In this document: piece after piece, positions 6,948 to 14,661 of the stretch
Layout of the letters: every line of letters starts with the position of its first letter
How positions within the stretch are numbered: the stretch's first letter is position 1
DNA from: JANOAR01 sp031411235
Lineage (GTDB): Bacteria > Verrucomicrobiota > Verrucomicrobiia > Verrucomicrobiales > Verrucomicrobiaceae
Length of the DNA stretch: 14,661 nt
NCBI GenBank assembly: GCA_031411235.1
Contig: JANOAR010000125.1
Span: 1 to 14,661, forward strand
Direction: 5' to 3'
Position numbers and translations under genes: made by a program
The notes under the pieces: model-generated
Told to the model about the DNA's origin: nothing
What the model saw: the letters and a program-made list of their open reading frames with translations, nothing else
The model's database searches: none

Positions 6948-8666
6948 TCACTCCCCACCGCCCGCCGTCACTGTGACGACTTCCTCCACCGTGGTGATGC
7001 CTTTCGCAGCCTTTACCCAGCCGTACTGGCGCATGGGGATCATGCCGTCTTTGAGAGCCTGCACCTTCAGCTCGGCTGTGGTCGCGTGGGTTGTTATTTT
7101 CTCCGCGAGAGCCTCGGTCATGACGCAGACTTCCATGATGGCGACGCGGCCCAGGAAGCCGGTGTTGCGGCACTGGCGGCAGCCGACGGGGCTGCGCAGG
7201 CCAGCCTTCCATTCGATAGGGAAGCCGATGCCGCGCAGGAAGCTGTCTTCATGCTTCGCTGGCACTTTGCAATGTGGGCAAAGCGTGCGGACGAGGCGCT
7301 GAGCCTGGAAGGCGCGCACTGAGGTTGAGACGAGGAAGGCTTCGATGCCCATGTCGAGCAGTCGCGAGATGCCGCTCACGGCATCATTTGTGTGCAGCGT
7401 GCTCAGCACCAAGTGGCCCGTCAGCGCACCGCGCACGGCGATCTCCACGGTCTCGGCATCACGCATTTCGCCGACCATGATGACGTTCGGATCGCCGCGC
7501 AAAATGCTACGCAGACCAGCGGCAAAGGTGAGTCCGATTTCGCTCTTCACGGCGATCTGCACGACGCCGTCGAGCTTGTTTTCCACGGGGTCTTCGATGG
7601 TGACGATGCGGCGGTCTTTGGTGTTCAGCTCGCGTAGTAACGTATAGAGCGTCGTCGATTTGCCGCTGCCGGTGGGGCCAGTGACGAGGATGATGCCATT
7701 GGGCATGGCGATCAGTTTTCGCATCGTCTTCTCGGTGTCCTCGTCGAGCCCGAGCTTCTGGAAGTCGAACTTCTGGCGGGTGAGCAAACGCAGTGCCACG
7801 GACTCGCCGTTCACACTCGGGATGGTGGCCACGCGCACGTCGATAGGGTCGCCGTCGAGTTCGAGATTGATACGGCCATCCTGCGGCATCCGGCGCTCGG
7901 CGATGTCGAGGTGGGCCATGATTTTCAACCGTGAGATCAGCGACGATTGCAGCACGCGCATGTTGGGCGGCACGGGCACTTCGAGCAGCCTGCCGTCGAT
8001 GCGGTAGCGGATGCGCAAGTCTTTCTCCAACGGCTCGACGTGGATGTCCGTCGCTCGCTCGCGCAGGGCCTCGCGGAAGACTTGGTTGACGAAGTTCATC
8101 ACCGTCGCCTCCTCGTCCTGCTCGTCGAGCACGTTGACTTCCTGCTTCAAGTCATCGCTCTCCATGTCCTCGCGGCCTTCCAGCAGCTCCTCGAAATTCT
8201 CCGCGCCCACGCCGTAGCCCTGGTGCAGGGCTTCGAGGATGCGATGGCGGCTGGCGAGCTGCCAGTGGACGCGCTTGCGCAGCTCCTGGCCCACGGCTTG
8301 GCGGGCATCAAGGTTGAAGGGGTCATACGTGAGCAGGGTCACGTCCATGCTGGTGGATTGCAGCGGGTAGAGCCGGTAGCGCAGCGCCAGCTTCGCCGGG
8401 AAGCGGTTGTGCAGGCCGCCCTCCACGGCTTCGATGGTGCCATCGGGCAGGTAGGGCAGGCGCAGCGCCTTGCCGAGGGCTTCAAAGAAGGCCTCCTCAT
8501 CGACGAGCTTGCCCTCCAGCAGGGCCTCGATGAGCGGCAATCTTTTCTCGGCGGCCTCTTCGAGTGTCTCCCGACAGCGCAGGGCATTCATGCAGCCTGC
8601 GGCAGTGGCCGTCTGGGTGAGGAGTTCGATGAGGCTGAGTGAGGCGGGGGCGGCAACGGCTGGCAT
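6948..8666 (-). CDS. gspE: Secretion ATPase GspE (T2SS/T4P PilB family)
   Basis: 572 residues. An N-terminal GspE/MshE N-domain (about 1-150) precedes the N2 and RecA-like ATPase domains. The signature motifs are all visible: Walker A GPTGSGKST (330-338), Asp box VTIEDPVE (355-362), Walker B GDPNVIMVGEMRD (391-403), and His box LTGHLVLSTLHT with H418 and H425. The tetracysteine zinc site is C463-P-H-C466 with C496-R-Q-C499. It hydrolyses ATP at the cytoplasmic face to drive pseudopilus extension through GspF. It is the first gene of the operon and begins at the ATG at 8666, with a 292-bp divergent intergenic region behind it. The tetracysteine site and the pseudopilin set favour secretion over twitching pili, though PilB-like use is not excluded. 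Confidence 0.95.
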   Translation of the reverse strand: MPAVAAPASLSLIELLTQTATAAGCMNALRCRETLEEAAEKRLPLIEALLEGKLVDEEAFFEALGKALRLPYLPDGTIEAVEGGLHNRFPAKLALRYRLYPLQSTSMDVTLLTYDPFNLDARQAVGQELRKRVHWQLASRHRILEALHQGYGVGAENFEELLEGREDMESDDLKQEVNVLDEQDEEATVMNFVNQVFREALRERATDIHVEPLEKDLRIRYRIDGRLLEVPVPPNMRVLQSSLISRLKIMAHLDIAERRMPQDGRINLELDGDPIDVRVATIPSVNGESVALRLLTRQKFDFQKLGLDEDTEKTMRKLIAMPNGIILVTGPTGSGKSTTLYTLLRELNTKDRRIVTIEDPVENKLDGVVQIAVKSEIGLTFAAGLRSILRGDPNVIMVGEMRDAETVEIAVRGALTGHLVLSTLHTNDAVSGISRLLDMGIEAFLVSTSVRAFQAQRLVRTLCPHCKVPAKHEDSFLRGIGFPIEWKAGLRSPVGCRQCRNTGFLGRVAIMEVCVMTEALAEKITTHATTAELKVQALKDGMIPMRQYGWVKAAKGITTVEEVVTVTAGGGE

Positions 8667-8958
8667 GATGAGTGGGGCCGGAACTGAACGTGGGAGAAGC
8701 GGGGAAGTTGCTCTCTCGTTGGGTTATTCGTGCGGCGCTTTCTGGGCGTGGGGTGGGCAAAGGTTAAGCCGGAGCATCCACGGATGAACACGAAGGAACA
8801 CAAATGAGAAAATACCCCTGTATCTAAGCTGTGATCTCATGATTCGTGACTCTCCGTGTCCATCCGTGGTTGCTCCGGCCTGCGCTATGATAATCCCTCG
8901 TTCCTTGCCAGCCGCATACTTCTTGACCCGCACGCTCGCGCCTGATTGCCTGTGCCAA
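8667..8958. other. Divergent intergenic region between gspE and the hydrolase gene
   Basis: 292 bases without a supported gene. The middle is taken up by the inverted repeat at 8768-8879. On the + strand, TATGATAAT at 8886-8894 sits just after the repeat and could supply a -10, but no good -35 stands at the right distance. TTGACC (8923-8928), 17 bases, TTGCCT (8946-8951) and 7 bases to the ATG is an alternative with a weak -10. I see no convincing promoter for gspE and no riboswitch. Confidence 0.5.
8768..8879. repeat. Imperfect inverted repeat (dispersed 'cacggatgaacacg' type)
   Basis: The 19-base arms 8768-8786 and 8861-8879 are inverted with one mismatch. Weaker complementarity continues inward (AACACGAAGG...CACAAAT against GACACGGAGAG...CACGAAT), so the element is about 112 bases. 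From memory, sequences of the form tccacggatgaacacgaag occur as dispersed palindromes between genes in Verrucomicrobiota and related genomes; no search was done. It carries no gene. A spurious reading frame starting at 8839 inside it explains the apparent N-terminal extension of the hydrolase. Confidence 0.8.
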
Positions 8959-11256
8959 ATGAAGCTGCTCCTTGCCTACCTTACCGTCCTCCCTTCGCTC
9001 GTCGTAGCGCAACTGCCCAACACCGAGCTGCTCGCCCCGCGTGCTGACTTCTCTGCCGACATGGTCGCAGGCATCGACCGGTACTTGCTGCGCGAAATCG
9101 ACACGGCCAAAGGCAAGCGCGCGAGCCGCTGGCAGCGCGACACCACATCGCCCGAGGCCTATGCAAAATCCATCGCGCAGAATCGTGAGCATCTGCGCGA
9201 GGCCATCGGAGCCATCGACACGCGGGTGCCCTGCACGGCATTGGAGTTTGTGGGCGATACCGATAACCCATCGCTGCTCGCCGAGACCGCACGCGTCACC
9301 GTGCATCGCGTGCGCTGGCCCGTGCTGACGGGCGTCTTTGGCGAAGGCATCCTCATCCAGCCGCGCGGCAAAATTTTGGGCCGCATCATCTACCTGCCCG
9401 ATGCCGACAAGACCCCCGAGACTCTCATTGGGCTGACGATTGGCGAAGTGGATTTCATGCTCGCCGGCTCGGGTATGCAGATCATCCTGCCCACGCTCAT
9501 CAGCCGTAGCAGCGACTTCTCCAGCAGCGAGCGCTACGGCATCAAGACCAACGTGCCGCACCGCGAATGGGTCTATCGGCAGTCCTACGAGTTCGGCAGG
9601 CACATCATCGGCTACGAGGTGCAGAAGGCGCTCGCACTGCTCGATTACTTTGCTTTGCAGCCCGAGAAAGTGCCCGTCACCATCGCTGGTGTAGGCGAAG
9701 GTGCTCTCATCGCGCTGTATGCTGGTGCGCTCGATACCCGCATCGCATCGGTGTACTGCTGCGGCTACTTCGGCCCACGCGAAAAGGTTTGGGAAGAGCC
9801 CCTCTATCGCAATGTCTTCGGCCTGCTGCGCGAGTTCGGCGATGCCGAGATCGCCTCCATGATTGCGCCGCGCCACCTCGCCGTGCATCACTTCAGCTAC
9901 CCCAATAGCAAAGGCCCACCTGAGGCAAAAAAGGGCGAGCGAGCCATCGCTGCCCCCGGCCTGCTGCACCCGCAAAAGGTCGATGCTGCCAAGGCAGAAC
10001 TGGAGCGAGCGAAGGCACTCGCAGGCGATCACGTCGGCGATTGGGCGCACTTCTTTGTCATGGAGAGCGAGATCAAAGACATCGTCGCGCACCTCGTCGA
10101 TGCCCCCACCGCGCAGACTGTCATGGTCGCCGTCAACGAAGGCCGAGGCGCTCCGGCGGCGAAGGTGATTGCTCCAGTGAAGACGATTCCAGCCTTTTTG
10201 TTTCAGGCCCGCCAACAGCGCCTTGTTCGCGAACTCTGCGACTACTCACAAAGCCTCATCGTCAAGAGCGAGATGGAGCGCGACGCCGCCTTTTGGAAGC
10301 CTTTGCCACTGGGCTCCATCGCTGCGTTTGAAAAGGCCACAGCAGCCCATCGCGAACGCTTTCAAAACGAAGTCATCGGCAAGCTGCCCGATCCCAACGT
10401 ACCCATGAATCCACTAAGCCGACTTGTGCGCGAGACGGACAAAGTCAGCATCTACGAAGTCACGCTCGACGTGTGGGATGGCGTCTTTGCCTGGGGCTGG
10501 CTGTGCCTGCCGAAGGACATCAAAAAAGGAGAACATCGCCCCGTAGTCGTCTGCCAGCACGGCCTAGAAGGCATCCCGGAGGACACCATCACTGACGACA
10601 AAAACGGCGGCTGGAAGTTCTACAAAGCCTTCGCCTTGAAGCTCGCCGAGCAAGGCTTCGTCACCTTCGCGCCGCATAACCCGTATCGCGGTCACGACGC
10701 CTTCCGTGGCCTCCAGCGAAAATTGAATCCCCTTGGCCTCACCCTCTATTCCGTGATCAACGGTCAGCATCAGCGCCTCCTCGAATGGCTCGGCGCGCAG
10801 TCCTTCGTTGATGCAAAACGCATTGCCTTCTACGGCCTCAGCTACGGTGGCAAAAGCGCCATGCGCACCCCTGCGCTTTTGCCCGGCTACTGCCTCTCCA
10901 TCTGCTCCGGCGACTTCAACGAATGGGTGCGTAAATGCGCCAGCGACGCCATGCCCATGACCTACCTTTTCACCGGCGAATACGAAATCTGGGAGTGGCG
11001 CATGGGCACCACCTACAACTACGCCGAGATGGCCGCGATGATCGCGCCAAGGCCGTTCATGGTCGAGCGCGGTCACAACGACGGCGTCGGCACCGACGAG
11101 TGGGTGAGCTATGAATTCGCCAAGGTGCGCAGGCTCTACAACAAGCTCGGCATCGGCAACGACGCGCGCATCGAATACTTCGACGGCCCGCACACGATCA
11201 ACGGCCAGGGCACGTTTGAGTTTCTCCATGAGAAGCTGAAGTGGCCAGTGAAGTGA
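8959..11256 (+). CDS. Secreted two-lobed alpha/beta hydrolase (dienelactone hydrolase/acetylxylan esterase-like)
   Basis: 765 residues from the ATG at 8959. This start gives a clean signal peptide, MKLLLAYLTVLPSLVVA with cleavage before QLPN. The upstream ATG at 8839 lies in a repeat and gives a sequence unlike any leader. The C-terminal lobe (about 490-765) has a full hydrolase triad: S628 in GLSYGGKSA, an Asp in GHNDGVGTDE (D708 or D713), and H745 in FDGPHTING. It also has a probable oxyanion strand, VVVCQHGLEG. The N-terminal lobe (about 90-400) repeats the fold, but its elbow reads GVGEGAL (244-250) with Gly at the Ser position, so it is probably inactive. Likely substrates are esters of polysaccharides or similar; this is inferred from the family. 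The gene converges on the S8 protease gene, with 15 bases between stops. Confidence 0.8.
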   Translation: MKLLLAYLTVLPSLVVAQLPNTELLAPRADFSADMVAGIDRYLLREIDTAKGKRASRWQRDTTSPEAYAKSIAQNREHLREAIGAIDTRVPCTALEFVGDTDNPSLLAETARVTVHRVRWPVLTGVFGEGILIQPRGKILGRIIYLPDADKTPETLIGLTIGEVDFMLAGSGMQIILPTLISRSSDFSSSERYGIKTNVPHREWVYRQSYEFGRHIIGYEVQKALALLDYFALQPEKVPVTIAGVGEGALIALYAGALDTRIASVYCCGYFGPREKVWEEPLYRNVFGLLREFGDAEIASMIAPRHLAVHHFSYPNSKGPPEAKKGERAIAAPGLLHPQKVDAAKAELERAKALAGDHVGDWAHFFVMESEIKDIVAHLVDAPTAQTVMVAVNEGRGAPAAKVIAPVKTIPAFLFQARQQRLVRELCDYSQSLIVKSEMERDAAFWKPLPLGSIAAFEKATAAHRERFQNEVIGKLPDPNVPMNPLSRLVRETDKVSIYEVTLDVWDGVFAWGWLCLPKDIKKGEHRPVVVCQHGLEGIPEDTITDDKNGGWKFYKAFALKLAEQGFVTFAPHNPYRGHDAFRGLQRKLNPLGLTLYSVINGQHQRLLEWLGAQSFVDAKRIAFYGLSYGGKSAMRTPALLPGYCLSICSGDFNEWVRKCASDAMPMTYLFTGEYEIWEWRMGTTYNYAEMAAMIAPRPFMVERGHNDGVGTDEWVSYEFAKVRRLYNKLGIGNDARIEYFDGPHTINGQGTFEFLHEKLKWPVK

Positions 11257-11271
11257 GTGCTCCCCGCAACG

Positions 11272-13689
11272 CTAAGCCTTCGCCCGCACTCGAGCGCTGA
11301 CCTGGGCGTAGAGCTGCTGGAACTGGCCACTGGTTTCTTCGATGCGGACGACGACGGCTAGGGGAATGCTGGGGATGGGGGCGTCGGGCAGCCAAGCGGC
11401 GGGAGTTAGGGCGATGGCGAGGGTGTAGTCGTCCTGGCTGAACTCGGGCTGATGGCGGCTCCACTCAAAGGTGTCGCGCTGGAGTGTGCCGTGGCTGCGG
11501 GCGGTGATGCCGATCTCACAAACAAGGTGGTCGCTGCTGTTGCTGTGGGCTTCGTTGGCCTCTTGCTCCTCACGCTGGTGTTGGGCTAGGATTTCGTCGA
11601 TGGGCTTATCGCCCCGGTAGAGCCAGAACTTCATGCGGGCTCCGAGGTAATCGCTGAGTCCAGTGCGTTGCACGGGTGGGGCGCTGGCGACAGCGATGGT
11701 GATTCGCTTCTTTCTTTGACCGGCGCTGATGATCTCTGGCGGGACATGGATGCGGAGTATGGCGGTGCTGTTGGCTCCGGCTTCGCCTTGCCAGTAGAGG
11801 AGGGCGGAGTGGGGTTGGCATAGGAGCGCGTTGCTGCCATTGGGCAGACCGTGGCCGGTGAGGGACTGTTTTTCGTCGGTAGTGAGGCCTTGCGGATGCT
11901 CGATGCCGGTGCAGGACACGGCGAGGAAGGCGCGCAACAGCGGGGCGCTGGCATGAATGCCGAGGCTGCGGGTGTCGCGCAGGATCTGGGCGAGGTGATA
12001 GGCGACGCGTGGTGCGGCATAGCTGGTGCCGTGGGCACGGGTTAGGGCTGGGGTGAGTTGGTTACTGGCGATGACGACTTCGGTGCCGATGTTTTTGGCG
12101 TATTTGCCGGTCTCAAGGTGACGGACGAGGCTACCGCCACGCTCGACGACATCGGGTTTGATGCTGTCGCCAAAGCCTGGGCCGCTGCGGGTGAAGGGCG
12201 ATGGTTCGTCGAGTTGCGCGATTAGGCCGTGGTCTCCACCTAGGATTTGCGTGGAATGTGCAATGGCTCCGCAAGTTACGGCAAGGGCCGCTGGACCTGG
12301 ATCGAGGAGTTTGGCCAGGGGCGAAAACAGATAGCGCGGGTAACTGCTGTCTGGCTGGGTGCTTAACTCATGGGCGTCATCAATGGGGATGTTGCCTGTT
12401 ACGCAGACGAACACGACATCAAATTCGAGGCTGAGGTGATCGATTGCGCGTGCGAGCCAGGCGTTGCGGGCGACTTGTCGGCGGGTGGCACGGCTCCAGA
12501 TGTGGTCGTGTATTTGAAAGGCGAGAAGGTAGATGCGGATGCCTTGTGGAACGTAGGTTTCGACAATCTCACGTAAAATATTGGAAAGTAGCCAGGACTG
12601 CTGTTTGCGATCTTCGATGATGTCATCGATCCGCGGGGAGTCAGGATCGCCTTCATCGGTCATGATGCGGGCGCTGACGACCCAGGCCGCGGCGGTGTTT
12701 TCGTCCCCTTGGTGGAGATTGATCGTGTGGTAGGCGGCTAGAGATGCGACGCCCGAGCCGTGGCTATGCAGGTCTTCAGTGGGGGATGCTCCGTAAACCC
12801 AAGAGCGGCTGGCTTCGGCTTTGGTGATGGGCTGGAGGAAGGGATTGCCAATGGCGATGCCGCTGTCGATAACGCAGATGGTTTCGGCGTCTGGTAGCGG
12901 AGGTGTGACGGTGATATTCCCCATGCTGAAGTTATCGAAGACCGTTTTCATGGTCTCAAATCGAGGGCGTAGCTCGAAGACGGTGATGACGCGCCACCAC
13001 TCGGGGGTATCGACAAGGTGTTGATAGATAGAGCCTTTGGTCCAGACAACGAGACGTGCAGCGCTGCCGAGGTAGTCAGTGTCGTAGATGGCACCTTGGG
13101 TGCCGTGTTTGAAGGTGGCTTTGAGCTGCTTGATTATGGCTTCGAGGCTTTCGGAGTGCTTCTTGGCGCTGGCGGCTTGGCTGGCAATTTCGATCTCGTA
13201 AATGAAGTGGTCGCTCTTGATGTCTTCCTCGTAGCTTTGCCTCAATTCATCGGACAGGCGCTCTTTGGGATTGGGGGCCGAGATGTCGGTGAGGATGGTC
13301 AACAGGCCGGGGTTCTTGAGCAGTGTGGCCTTGCTCCCGGCTTCGAAGTCTTGGGCGCGGGTCGCTAGCTTGCCGAGGTTATCCGCTTTGGGAATCACGA
13401 GGGTCTCGCTGTCGCCTGGCTCGCTCATAAAACTGAGGCCAGTGCCGACGAGGTCCTTTGGGACGAGTGGGCGATCGTGCTGGAGCTTGAGGAAGACGGC
13501 TCGTTTTTCGTCCGGACTGAGCTTGGCGAGGGCTGCATCGACGGTGGCGATTTGGGCTAGCACTCGCTGGGCGACTGCCTTGCGCTGGGCAAGGGTGTAG
13601 CCTGGGGGCGTTATCTTTCTTGGGCGCTGCCTTCGCCGCGCTTTGATTAATGGCGGTGGAAACCGCAGCGGCGGGAGTTCGGGGTTCAT
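11272..13689 (-). CDS. Cytoplasmic subtilisin-like (S8) serine protease partnered with an AAA+ ATPase
   Basis: 805 residues. The catalytic S8 core lies at about 268-600: Asp D275 in CVIDSGIAIGNP, His H310 in LHSHGSGVASLA, oxyanion Asn N433 in VCVTGNIP, and Ser S556 in HGTSYAAPRVA. All catalytic residues are present. There is no signal peptide, no transmembrane segment and no obvious autoinhibitory propeptide. Instead there is a 265-residue N-terminal region, starting with a basic Pro/Arg-rich stretch (residues 10-30) followed by helices, and a 200-residue beta-rich C-terminal region. The start overlaps the AAA+ gene stop by four bases, so the two are coupled. I recognise the arrangement as the S8/AAA pair found sporadically in bacterial islands, for which I know no established function. 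Activation by the ATPase partner is an inference. Confidence 0.88.
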   Translation of the reverse strand: MNPELPPLRFPPPLIKARRRQRPRKITPPGYTLAQRKAVAQRVLAQIATVDAALAKLSPDEKRAVFLKLQHDRPLVPKDLVGTGLSFMSEPGDSETLVIPKADNLGKLATRAQDFEAGSKATLLKNPGLLTILTDISAPNPKERLSDELRQSYEEDIKSDHFIYEIEIASQAASAKKHSESLEAIIKQLKATFKHGTQGAIYDTDYLGSAARLVVWTKGSIYQHLVDTPEWWRVITVFELRPRFETMKTVFDNFSMGNITVTPPLPDAETICVIDSGIAIGNPFLQPITKAEASRSWVYGASPTEDLHSHGSGVASLAAYHTINLHQGDENTAAAWVVSARIMTDEGDPDSPRIDDIIEDRKQQSWLLSNILREIVETYVPQGIRIYLLAFQIHDHIWSRATRRQVARNAWLARAIDHLSLEFDVVFVCVTGNIPIDDAHELSTQPDSSYPRYLFSPLAKLLDPGPAALAVTCGAIAHSTQILGGDHGLIAQLDEPSPFTRSGPGFGDSIKPDVVERGGSLVRHLETGKYAKNIGTEVVIASNQLTPALTRAHGTSYAAPRVAYHLAQILRDTRSLGIHASAPLLRAFLAVSCTGIEHPQGLTTDEKQSLTGHGLPNGSNALLCQPHSALLYWQGEAGANSTAILRIHVPPEIISAGQRKKRITIAVASAPPVQRTGLSDYLGARMKFWLYRGDKPIDEILAQHQREEQEANEAHSNSSDHLVCEIGITARSHGTLQRDTFEWSRHQPEFSQDDYTLAIALTPAAWLPDAPIPSIPLAVVVRIEETSGQFQQLYAQVSARVRAKA

Positions 13690-14660
13690 CGGGACCGGCG
13701 TGAGGTGGAGCGACGTGTTGTGGCGCTGGCGACTTTTTCCTCGAAGCGGCGGCTGGCGTTGAGGATCTCGGTGGCGTTGGTGCTGGGGCGTTCGTCGAGG
13801 ACAGTGAGCTTGGCTACATCGTGGACAGCTCTTTCGATTTCGGCAAAGGAGCGCCCGACCATGTTCTTGGCTACGCTGGAGAGACTGCCGGTGATCTTGA
13901 GCCCGCTGGTGAGATGGCGTAGCAGGGCGAGGCGGTCGCGCTCGGTGGGCAGCGGGAACTCGATAACGTCGTCGAAGCGCCGCCAGAGGGCGCTGTCAAA
14001 GAGGTGCGTGTGATTGGAGGCGAGGATGACGAGGCTGTTGGGAGCGGTGAAGCCGTCGAGGCCTTGGAGCAGGGCGTTGACGACACGGCGGAGTTCGCCC
14101 ACGTCGTTACCCTGGTCGCGGGACTGGGCGATGGCGTCGGCTTCATCGAGCAGCAGGACCATGGGGGTCTGGTTGGCAAGCTGGAGGACTTTGGCTAAGT
14201 TGGCTCCGGTCTCACCGACGTAGCTAGTAATGAGGCTAGCGAGACGAACGATACCGCAAGGGAGACCTAGCTCATGGGCGAGCCACTGGGCGGTGGCGGT
14301 CTTGCCACAGCCCGGCGGGCCCCAAAAGAGGAGCTTGCGGCGGGGCAGTAGGCCTGCCTCGGCGAGACGATGGCTGGCACGTTGCTCGCGCAGGACGGTT
14401 TGCAAGCTGTCGCCAGTGCCGCTGGTGAACACGAGCTGGCGATCACTGCGTGCGGGGACAAAAGTGACAAGCCCAGGAGTCTGGCGGGTGAGGACGGAGA
14501 TGGAGAGGTTGGTCGTGGTGCTGGGGGCCGGTCGGACAGCGGAGATTTTTCCGTTGCTGCGTTCAGGCGTTGGGTGGAGCGCTTGCTTGAGACTGCGGGC
14601 CTCGCTTGGACGGTTCTGCGTGGCAAGGGAGCGGATGATGGTCTCGGCGCTGCGGCAAAA
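13686..14660 (-). CDS. AAA+ ATPase partner of the S8 protease, N-terminus outside window
   Basis: The frame is open to the right edge, so at least 324 residues are coded. A GTG at 14432 would cut off a plausible N-terminal helix (visible as ETIIRSLATQNRPSEARSLKQAL) and is not the start. The classic AAA motifs are visible: Walker A GPPGCGKT (about visible residues 114-121), Walker B VLLLDEADAIA (about 168-178), sensor-1 ILASNHT, and a paired-Arg finger in LWRRFDDVIEFP. An alpha-helical lid follows, ending in a basic Ser/Arg tail. The ATPase core is of the classical FtsH/katanin-like type with no protease of its own. Its stop overlaps the S8 start (ATGA). It would act as the sensor, remodelling or gating component; the trigger is unknown. 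Confidence 0.88.
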   Translation of the reverse strand, partial: FCRSAETIIRSLATQNRPSEARSLKQALHPTPERSNGKISAVRPAPSTTTNLSISVLTRQTPGLVTFVPARSDRQLVFTSGTGDSLQTVLREQRASHRLAEAGLLPRRKLLFWGPPGCGKTATAQWLAHELGLPCGIVRLASLITSYVGETGANLAKVLQLANQTPMVLLLDEADAIAQSRDQGNDVGELRRVVNALLQGLDGFTAPNSLVILASNHTHLFDSALWRRFDDVIEFPLPTERDRLALLRHLTSGLKITGSLSSVAKNMVGRSFAEIERAVHDVAKLTVLDERPSTNATEILNASRRFEEKVASATTRRSTSRRSR

Positions 14661-14661
14661 G

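Noticed and set aside
8839..8958. N-terminal extension of the hydrolase from an ATG at 8839
   Set aside because: It is encoded by the inverted repeat and spacer, and would bury the signal peptide 40 residues inside the protein.
8824..10215. A 463-residue - strand reading frame opposite the hydrolase
   Set aside because: The opposing frame encodes a signal peptide and a coherent hydrolase fold. The antisense product has no recognisable motif and starts in the middle of that gene.
11257..11271. Bidirectional terminator between the convergent hydrolase and S8 genes
   Set aside because: Only 15 bases separate the stops and no hairpin with a T-run is visible.

Overview
The window looks like a piece of a GC-rich Gram-negative chromosome. 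The most likely source is the Verrucomicrobiota or a neighbouring PVC-group lineage. That placement is inferred from four things: the style of the pseudopilin operon, the toxin-antitoxin families, the very large secreted alpha/beta hydrolase, and a beta-rich C-terminal domain of a type I associate with Verrucomicrobiota. Shine-Dalgarno sequences are mostly absent before the genes. No rRNA, tRNA, CRISPR array, transposase or integrase was seen.

Layout, left to right. (1) The end of a large, probably exported beta-rich protein on the + strand (2-568). (2) A VapBC-type toxin-antitoxin pair on the - strand (681-1306), bracketed by two identical 40-bp copies of the 3' end of gspK. (3) A type II secretion / type IV-pilus-like operon on the - strand, read from 8666 down to 1363 in the order gspE, a ParE/RelE toxin-antitoxin pair, gspF, gspG, gspH, gspI, gspJ, gspK. 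The pseudopilin genes are tightly packed, and the junctions from gspG to gspK overlap by one to four bases. (4) A 292-bp divergent intergenic region (8667-8958) holding a long imperfect inverted repeat. (5) A secreted two-lobed alpha/beta hydrolase on the + strand (8959-11256). (6) Converging on it, a two-gene - strand operon: an AAA+ ATPase (running off the right edge, 14660 to 13686) whose stop overlaps the start of an 805-residue subtilisin-like (S8) protease without a signal peptide (13689 to 11272).

How the genes work together. gspE (cytoplasmic ATPase), gspF (inner-membrane platform) and gspG-K (major and minor pseudopilins) form the motor and pseudopilus of a secretion machine. The secretin (gspD) and gspL/M partners are not in the window, because the operon stops at gspK, exactly where the VapBC pair sits. 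The two toxin-antitoxin pairs are co-directional with the secretion genes but each has its own candidate promoter placed so close to the antitoxin ATG that the transcript would be leaderless. The ATPase-protease pair has the form of a cytoplasmic conflict or defence module: an AAA+ protein controlling an intracellular protease.

The most notable structures outside the gene calls are: the exact duplication of the gspK end around vapBC; a 114-bp palindromic element inserted in frame in the leader of the gspH pseudopilin; a 6 x 33-bp minisatellite giving GspJ a roughly 94-residue glycine-rich tail; a near-consensus leaderless promoter inside the secretion operon; and an N-terminal hydrolase lobe whose nucleophile serine position is glycine.
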